From the NCBI GenBank assembly GCA_023146675.1, contig JAGLBQ010000320.1, forward strand, positions 1-7,183: DNA of 7,183 bases, given 5' to 3'. The stretch comes from Cocleimonas sp. (GTDB lineage Bacteria > Pseudomonadota > Gammaproteobacteria > Thiotrichales > Thiotrichaceae). The translations under genes were made by a program, and so were the position numbers. The notes beneath the pieces are model-generated. The model saw only the letters and a list, made by a program, of their open reading frames with translations, did no database searches and was not told where the DNA came from. Shown here in pieces: positions 1 to 4,555 of the stretch (its first letter is position 1; each line of letters begins with the position of its first letter).

Positions 1-2
1 GT

Positions 3-1139
3 GGTGTTTGTGGTATTGGTGATATTAGAATGTTAGGGCGTGTAGGGGGTAAATCATTTGCTTTGTATATGTTGACTACCGCTATTGCAATCGCAACGGC
101 TATTTTGATTGCAGTTACCTTTGGTATCGGTAATGGCATGAATATTGAAACTGCGACTGAGTTTGTGGGTAAAGAGTCACCTCCATTAACACAGGTGTTT
201 ATTGATATAATCCCTAAAAATCCTATTAACTCGATGGCAAATGGCGATATGTTGCCAATTATTTTCTTCTCTATTTTGCTGGGTGTCAGCATGTTAATGG
301 TGGGAAGAAAAGCCAAGAGTTTTATTGAAGGCGCTGAAATTGCCAATGAAATAATGATGAAAATGGTTAATATCATTATGTCGGTTGCGCCTTATGCTGT
401 GTTTGCCTTGATTGCTAAGGCGGTAGCAACATTGGGTTTAGGCTTGCTGGCATCACTCGCGGGCTATGTAGCTGTCCTTGTCGGTGCATTGATGTTCCAT
501 CTGTTTATTACCTTGATGATAGTGTTAAAAGTATTCTCAGGTTTAAGTCCTGCCATGTTCCTGAAAAAAATCAGAAATGTTCAGGTGTTTGCATTTAGTA
601 CGGCGAGTTCTAATGCAACCATCCCTGTCACCATGAGAACAGTGACAGAGCGTTTTGGTGTTAATAACTCAGTCGCCTCCTTTACCGTTCCATTTGGTGC
701 GACCATCAATATGGATGGTACGGCGATTATGCAAGGTGTCGCAACTGTATTTATCGCCAATGCATATGGTGTGGATCTTGGTATATCAGGCTATTTAACC
801 GTCATATTAATGTCAGTATTAGCTTCTATTGGTACGGCAGGTGTTCCTGGTGTTGGATTGATTATGCTATCAATGGTCTTCACGCAAGTAGGTTTACCTG
901 TTGAAGGTATTGGGCTTATCCTTGGTGTTGACCGCTTAATGGATATGATTAGAACCGCTGTTAACGTATCGGGTGATGCAACGGTTTCTTCAATTGTAGC
1001 TAAGAGCGAAGGCAAGCTGGATGTCTCTATTTACAATGATCCTAATGCGGGTATTCATGATAGTGATGAAGTATTAGAGATTGATGATTCTGTTGAAGCA
1101 GAAATGGCGGATGTACTACGGGACACTAAAGCGCGTTAG
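3..1139 (+). CDS. Dicarboxylate/amino-acid:cation symporter (DAACS family), 5'-truncated
   Basis: Inner-membrane secondary transporter that couples uptake of a dicarboxylate or acidic amino acid to Na+ or H+. The frame is open to the left edge (first full codon at 3), so the Met at 30 is internal and the N-terminus lies outside. About 378 residues are visible, against about 400-440 usual for the family, so roughly the first membrane helix is missing. Numbering from the Met at 30, it shows several hydrophobic helices, the re-entrant SSNATIP loop (residues 193-199), the NMDGT sodium-site motif (227-231), a second hairpin with GVPGVG, and the last-helix signature D301-x3-D305-x2-R308-T309-x2-N312-x3-D316. 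Arg308 corresponds to the residue that binds the substrate side-chain carboxylate in GltPh, so an acidic substrate is inferred. Succinate/fumarate versus glutamate/aspartate cannot be decided. The last ~30 residues form an acidic cytoplasmic tail. An intrinsic terminator follows. Confidence 0.93.
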   Translation, partial: GVCGIGDIRMLGRVGGKSFALYMLTTAIAIATAILIAVTFGIGNGMNIETATEFVGKESPPLTQVFIDIIPKNPINSMANGDMLPIIFFSILLGVSMLMVGRKAKSFIEGAEIANEIMMKMVNIIMSVAPYAVFALIAKAVATLGLGLLASLAGYVAVLVGALMFHLFITLMIVLKVFSGLSPAMFLKKIRNVQVFAFSTASSNATIPVTMRTVTERFGVNNSVASFTVPFGATINMDGTAIMQGVATVFIANAYGVDLGISGYLTVILMSVLASIGTAGVPGVGLIMLSMVFTQVGLPVEGIGLILGVDRLMDMIRTAVNVSGDATVSSIVAKSEGKLDVSIYNDPNAGIHDSDEVLEIDDSVEAEMADVLRDTKAR

Positions 1140-1175
1140 TCTGTAGTTTAAGTACTTATTATTTGCAATATTGAA

Positions 1176-1204
1176 GGCAGAGCTTAAAGCTCTGCCTTTT
1201 TTTT
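1176..1204 (+). terminator. Rho-independent terminator of the symporter gene
   Basis: A perfect inverted repeat, GGCAGAGCTT (1176-1185) and AAGCTCTGCC (1187-1196), forms at least an 8-bp GC-rich stem with a TTAAA loop. It is followed directly by eight T (1197-1204). It lies 37 bp after the symporter stop and before the rnr promoter region, so it should separate the two transcription units. Confidence 0.92.
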
Positions 1205-1237
1205 GTTAACACTCTTTAGCTCTCTTTAATTTTGGCA

Positions 1238-1266
1238 TTGAAACAGGTATCAAAATGCACTGTATT
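1238..1266 (+). promoter_or_regulatory. Candidate sigma-70 promoter for rnr
   Basis: TTGAAA (1238-1243) resembles a -35 box (5 of 6). TGTATT (1261-1266) resembles a -10 box (4 of 6), with a 17-bp spacer. A second -10-like TATAAC (1269-1274) overlaps downstream but has no matching -35. The position fits a promoter for rnr: after the upstream terminator and about 50 bases before the mini-ORF and TTG start. This is a motif match by eye only. Confidence 0.35.
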
Positions 1267-1316
1267 TTTATAACCCCACATAGAGTAGAATGCGAGCCTT
1301 TATATAAACAAAGATA

Positions 1317-1328
1317 ATGAAATTTTGA
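1317..1328 (+). other. Three-codon mini-ORF overlapping the rnr start
   Basis: ATG AAA TTT TGA (1317-1328) encodes Met-Lys-Phe-stop. Its TGA stop (1326-1328) overlaps the TTG (1325-1327) proposed as the rnr start, giving a TTGA overlap. This is the only ATG close upstream of the conserved rnr frame, and it is one base out of phase with it. It could serve translational coupling by reinitiation, or be chance. Neither start has a clear Shine-Dalgarno sequence; only the weak purine stretch AAAGA precedes them. Confidence 0.3.
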
Positions 1329-3586
1329 AGAAATACAGTGATCCACACCAAAAACGCGAAGCAAAAAAATATGGTCGTCCGATTCCAAGTCGGGAGTTAA
1401 TGCTTGAAGTATTAACAAAAAGCTCCAAACCAATGGGCTTTAGAGATTTGGCAGATGAATTTGGTTTGTCAGACCCCGAAGATTTAGACCCAATGAAGTA
1501 CCGCTTGCGTGCAATGGAGCGTGATGGACAAATTATCTATAACCGTAGCAGAGAATATATCCCGATTCAAAAAGCAGACCTGATTTCAGGTCGTATTTCT
1601 GGTCATCCTGATGGTTTTGGTTTTTTGATTCCCGATGATGGTAGCGAAGACTTATTTTTGCATGGCAAACAAATGCGCAAAGTGATGCATGGCGATAAAG
1701 TGCTAGCAATGGTTAAGGGCGTTGATCGGCGCGGGCGCAAAGAGGGCGCTATTGCAGAAGTTGTAGAGCGTAATACTGAGGAAGTTGTTGGTCGTTACTT
1801 TGGTGGCGAAGGCAGTGGGGTCGGTTTTGTGCGCCCTGACAATTCACGCATTACTCAAGATATTGTGATTCCTGCTGAAAGTAACCATGACGCTACCGAT
1901 GGACAGATTGTCGTTGCTGGTATTGTTGAGCATCCTACGGTACACCATCAGGCAATAGGCAAAATAGTTGAAATTCTAGGTGATCATATGGCGCCAGGGA
2001 TGGAGATTGATATTGCGCTACGTTCTTATGACTTACCGCATAAATGGTCAAGTGAAGTAAGTGCCGAGGCGGATAAGCTGGGTGATGAGGCGACTGAAGA
2101 AGATAAAAAAGAGCGCCATGATTTTCGTGGTGTGCCATTAGTTACTATTGATGGCGCAGACTCTCGTGATTTTGATGATGCAGTTTTTTGTCAGCGTGAA
2201 GGTGATAATTGGCGTTTAGTGGTCGCAATTGCTGATGTTTCTCATTATGTCCCCATTGCTAGTGAGCTAGATAAAGAAGCATGGAATCGCTCTACCTCCG
2301 TTTATTTTCCAGCTGAAGTCATCCCCATGTTGCCAGAGGCTATTTCCAATGGTCTTTGTTCGCTCAACCCTGATGTTGATCGCTTATGTATGGTGTGTTC
2401 GGCCCTGATTAATCAACAAGGTGAAATTGTTGAGTATGAATTCCTTGAAGGGGTGATGCACTCCTTTGCGCGCCTTACTTATAATAAAATGGCAGCAATT
2501 GTTGTTGATGAAGATCCCGCATTACGTGATGAGTACGCAAATATTGTGCATCATCTGGATGATCTTTATTCTTTCTATCATGTGCTACGAAAAGCACGTG
2601 ATCAGCGCGGTTCAATGGATTTTGAAACCACTGAAACGCAGATTATCTTTGGTGATGATCGTAAGATTGAAAATATCTTACCGACAGAGCGTAATGATGC
2701 ACACAAGATTATTGAAGAATGCATGATTACAGCTAATGTCTGCTCGGCACGTTTCTTAAAAGAGCATAAAATCCCTGGGCTACATCGTGTGCATGAAGGC
2801 CCTGATCAAGAAAAAATTGAAAAAGTACATGAGTTTTTAAAAGGGCTAGGGCTAACTTTAGGTGGCGGCGATAAGCCACAGCCAAAAGATTACGCTAATT
2901 TGTTAGCTAGTGTTATTGATCGTCCTGATGCGCACTTGATTCAAACTGTTTTATTACGCTCATTATCGCGTGCTGTTTATGCGCCTGTTAATCCAGATAA
3001 GCCAGAATCCACTTGGCATTTTGGGTTAGCACAAAAGGACTATGCCCACTTTACCTCTCCAATTCGTCGCTATCCTGACCTATTAGTTCACCGTGCTATT
3101 CGTCATATTACTCAAGGAAAGCCAGCAAAATCTTATGATTATAACCTTGCTGAGATGAAAGCTTTAGGTGAGCATTGTTCTACTAATGAACGACGCGCTG
3201 ATGATGCCTCTCGTGATGTAATGGCATGGCTTAAAGCTGAATACATGCTGGATAAAGTAGGTGAAACGTTTACAGGCGTGATTTCAGCGGTGACTGGTTT
3301 TGGTTTATTCGTTGAGCTAAACGAGGTCTATGTTGAAGGCCTAGTGCATGTTACTGCTCTAAAAAGTGATTACTACCATTTTGATGCTACACGTCATCGC
3401 ATGACAGGTGAGAGTAGTGGCAAAAACTATAATTTGGGTGATCCGATTGAGATAGTGGTTGCACGAGTTGATTTGGATGAGCGTAAAATTGACTTTACAC
3501 TTCCAGAATCTGCTGATACTCGTCCCAAAAGAACTAAAAAGAAATTTAAGAAGAAAGCTAAGAAAAAATCTAAAGAAATAAAGTAA
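1325..3586 (+). CDS. rnr: Ribonuclease R (3'-5' exoribonuclease, RNB family)
   Basis: Cytoplasmic processive hydrolytic 3'-5' exoribonuclease that degrades structured RNA and acts in rRNA and tmRNA-linked quality control. The 753 residues (E. coli about 813) show, in order: an N-terminal winged-helix region (about 20-85, opening with REAKKYGRPIPSRE as in other RNase R proteins), two cold-shock OB domains (about 86-250), the RNB catalytic domain (about 265-595), an S1 domain (about 645-727) and a Lys-rich tail (733-753). Metal ligands D276, D282, D284 and D285 are present in IDGADSRDFDDAVF, with Tyr327 in TSVYFP and the FTSPIRRYPDLLVHR motif at 576-590. The start is taken as TTG because residues from 11 onward align with the family N-terminus; the next in-frame Met (26) would remove conserved sequence, and an in-frame stop lies at 1286-1288. 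The Lys tail is shorter than in E. coli. rlmB follows in the same direction. Confidence 0.97.
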   Translation: MKKYSDPHQKREAKKYGRPIPSRELMLEVLTKSSKPMGFRDLADEFGLSDPEDLDPMKYRLRAMERDGQIIYNRSREYIPIQKADLISGRISGHPDGFGFLIPDDGSEDLFLHGKQMRKVMHGDKVLAMVKGVDRRGRKEGAIAEVVERNTEEVVGRYFGGEGSGVGFVRPDNSRITQDIVIPAESNHDATDGQIVVAGIVEHPTVHHQAIGKIVEILGDHMAPGMEIDIALRSYDLPHKWSSEVSAEADKLGDEATEEDKKERHDFRGVPLVTIDGADSRDFDDAVFCQREGDNWRLVVAIADVSHYVPIASELDKEAWNRSTSVYFPAEVIPMLPEAISNGLCSLNPDVDRLCMVCSALINQQGEIVEYEFLEGVMHSFARLTYNKMAAIVVDEDPALRDEYANIVHHLDDLYSFYHVLRKARDQRGSMDFETTETQIIFGDDRKIENILPTERNDAHKIIEECMITANVCSARFLKEHKIPGLHRVHEGPDQEKIEKVHEFLKGLGLTLGGGDKPQPKDYANLLASVIDRPDAHLIQTVLLRSLSRAVYAPVNPDKPESTWHFGLAQKDYAHFTSPIRRYPDLLVHRAIRHITQGKPAKSYDYNLAEMKALGEHCSTNERRADDASRDVMAWLKAEYMLDKVGETFTGVISAVTGFGLFVELNEVYVEGLVHVTALKSDYYHFDATRHRMTGESSGKNYNLGDPIEIVVARVDLDERKIDFTLPESADTRPKRTKKKFKKKAKKKSKEIK

Positions 3587-3589
3587 TCT

Positions 3590-3621
3590 GCATGACTGAA
3601 AACTTCAGTTTTTCAGTCTGC
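3590..3621 (+). promoter_or_regulatory. Alternative hairpins in the rnr-rlmB spacer, possible attenuator
   Basis: Just after the rnr stop, two overlapping folds share one arm. The long fold pairs GACTGAAAA (3594-3602) with TTTTCAGTC (3610-3618). It extends by GCA/TGC (3590-3592 with 3619-3621) across one bulged T, about 12 bp in all, and has no T-run after it. The short fold pairs ACTGAA (3595-3600) with TTCAGT (3604-3609) and is followed by TTTT (3610-3613), like a weak intrinsic terminator. The two folds exclude each other. This may give partial termination, or 3'-end protection of the rnr message, while letting some transcription reach rlmB. Confidence 0.45.
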
Positions 3622-3641
3622 GATAAGAAAGAGATTGGTGT

Positions 3642-3677
3642 AGCTACCATTAATCATCCTTATTTAAATTGGTAGTT
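3642..3677 (+). repeat. Small inverted repeat in the rnr-rlmB spacer
   Basis: AGCTACCA (3642-3649) can pair with TGGTAGTT (3670-3677), one pair being G-U, around a 20-base AT-rich loop. An 8-bp palindrome GTAGCTAC (3640-3647) overlaps the left arm. It may be an operator or simply structured leader RNA for rlmB. I see no convincing promoter in this spacer; TATATT at 3715-3720 lacks a properly spaced -35. Confidence 0.25.
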
Positions 3678-3748
3678 CCTTCGCTCCTTGCTGTTCTCTG
3701 TTAAGAACTAGAGATATATTTTTACTCCCCCCACTAATCAAGTACATT

Positions 3749-4483
3749 ATGAAAACAACCCTGAATGGAATTCACGCAGTACAAAGCGCATTGGAAAGCG
3801 ATCCTGATAATGTAGTACAGGTATGGGTTGCCGAATCGAAGCGTAATCAACGCGTAGTGAATCTGGCGCGTGAAGCACAAAAACGCGGCTTGATTTTGAA
3901 TAAAGCCAGTATGAATCAACTGGATAAATTAGCTAAATCACGTAAACATCAAGGTATTGTCGCGGAATATAATGCACCTAAATCGTGGGATGATAATGAG
4001 TTATTTAACCTACTTAGTGAGCTTGATGAGCCTGCATTGTTATTGATTTTAGATGGCGTCACTGATCCGCATAATTTAGGTGCTTGCTTGCGCACAGCAG
4101 AAGGGGCAGGGGTTCATGCGGTGATAGCACCAAAAGATAAAGCGGCAGGTCTTACACCAACCGCGCGCAAAGTAGCATCAGGAGCGGCAGAAACGATTCC
4201 TTTTGTGCAAGTAACTAATCTTGTTCGTACTATTGATTTACTAAAAGATGCGGGCGTATGGATAACGGGAACTAGCGATAAGGCAACTGAAGAACTTTAT
4301 GCAGGGGATTATAAAACACCGACAGCAATCGTGATGGGGGCAGAAGGGAAGGGCTTGCGTCGTTTAACAGAAGAACACTGTGATCATTTAATATCAATTC
4401 CAATGGCGGGTAAGGTGTCTAGCCTGAATGTTTCTGTTGCGACGGGAGTTTGTTTATATGAAGTAGTAAGACAGCGCTCTTAG
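3749..4483 (+). CDS. rlmB: 23S rRNA (guanosine-2'-O-)-methyltransferase RlmB
   Basis: SPOUT-class (TrmH-like) methyltransferase that uses S-adenosylmethionine to methylate the 2'-O of G2251 (E. coli numbering) in the peptidyl-transferase P-loop of 23S rRNA. At 244 residues it matches the E. coli length (243). The N-terminal substrate-binding domain (about 1-75, beginning NGIHAVQSALE) is followed by the knotted catalytic domain. Motif 1 is DPHNLGACLR with N109 and R115, motif 2 is VMGAEGKGL (195-203), and motif 3 is IPMAGKVSSLNVSVATG (217-233), which forms the cofactor knot. The C-terminus VRQRS is as in E. coli. The ATG at 3749 gives the family N-terminus, but the 20 bases before it contain no purine-rich ribosome site and include a run of six C. 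It lies 162 bp after rnr in the same direction, probably one operon. Confidence 0.97.
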   Translation: MKTTLNGIHAVQSALESDPDNVVQVWVAESKRNQRVVNLAREAQKRGLILNKASMNQLDKLAKSRKHQGIVAEYNAPKSWDDNELFNLLSELDEPALLLILDGVTDPHNLGACLRTAEGAGVHAVIAPKDKAAGLTPTARKVASGAAETIPFVQVTNLVRTIDLLKDAGVWITGTSDKATEELYAGDYKTPTAIVMGAEGKGLRRLTEEHCDHLISIPMAGKVSSLNVSVATGVCLYEVVRQRS

Positions 4484-4493
4484 TACTGATAGT

Positions 4494-4555
4494 CTAAATT
4501 ATTGTAGATAACGTCTCTACACAAGTGCAGAGACGTTACTCATAATGCTAATTAG
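4494..4555. terminator. Long imperfect palindrome between convergent genes, possible bidirectional terminator
   Basis: The core is a perfect 10-bp stem, TAACGTCTCT (4509-4518) and AGAGACGTTA (4529-4538), with a 10-base loop. Pairing continues imperfectly outward (CTAAATTATTG at 4494-4504 against CATAATGCTAATTAG at 4541-4555), so the arms span nearly the whole gap between rlmB and the minus-strand gene. Neither strand has a clean T-run after the stem, so this is not a textbook intrinsic terminator. The location between facing stops nevertheless favours transcript-end formation for both genes. Confidence 0.5.

Noticed and set aside
1140..1324. tRNA, small RNA or CRISPR in the symporter-rnr gap
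   Set aside because: Apart from the terminator, a candidate promoter and the mini-ORF I see no cloverleaf, spaced repeats or second terminator here.
791..2138. Minus-strand open frames at 791-1015, 1206-1433 and 1935-2138
   Set aside because: They lie opposite the symporter and rnr, show no recognisable motifs, and the conserved proteins on the plus strand explain the sequence.
2466..2726. Plus-strand open frame inside rnr
   Set aside because: It is fully inside the catalytic domain of RNase R in another frame and has no ribosome site or family resemblance.
3561..3586. A-run in the lysine codons at the rnr end as a programmed frameshift site
   Set aside because: The run of six A falls in the variable Lys-rich tail 16 bases before the stop. 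Such runs are expected in Lys codons, and I see no extended conserved protein in the shifted frames.
3734..3919. Minus-strand open frame over the start of rlmB
   Set aside because: It is a shadow of conserved RlmB codons with no protein features of its own.
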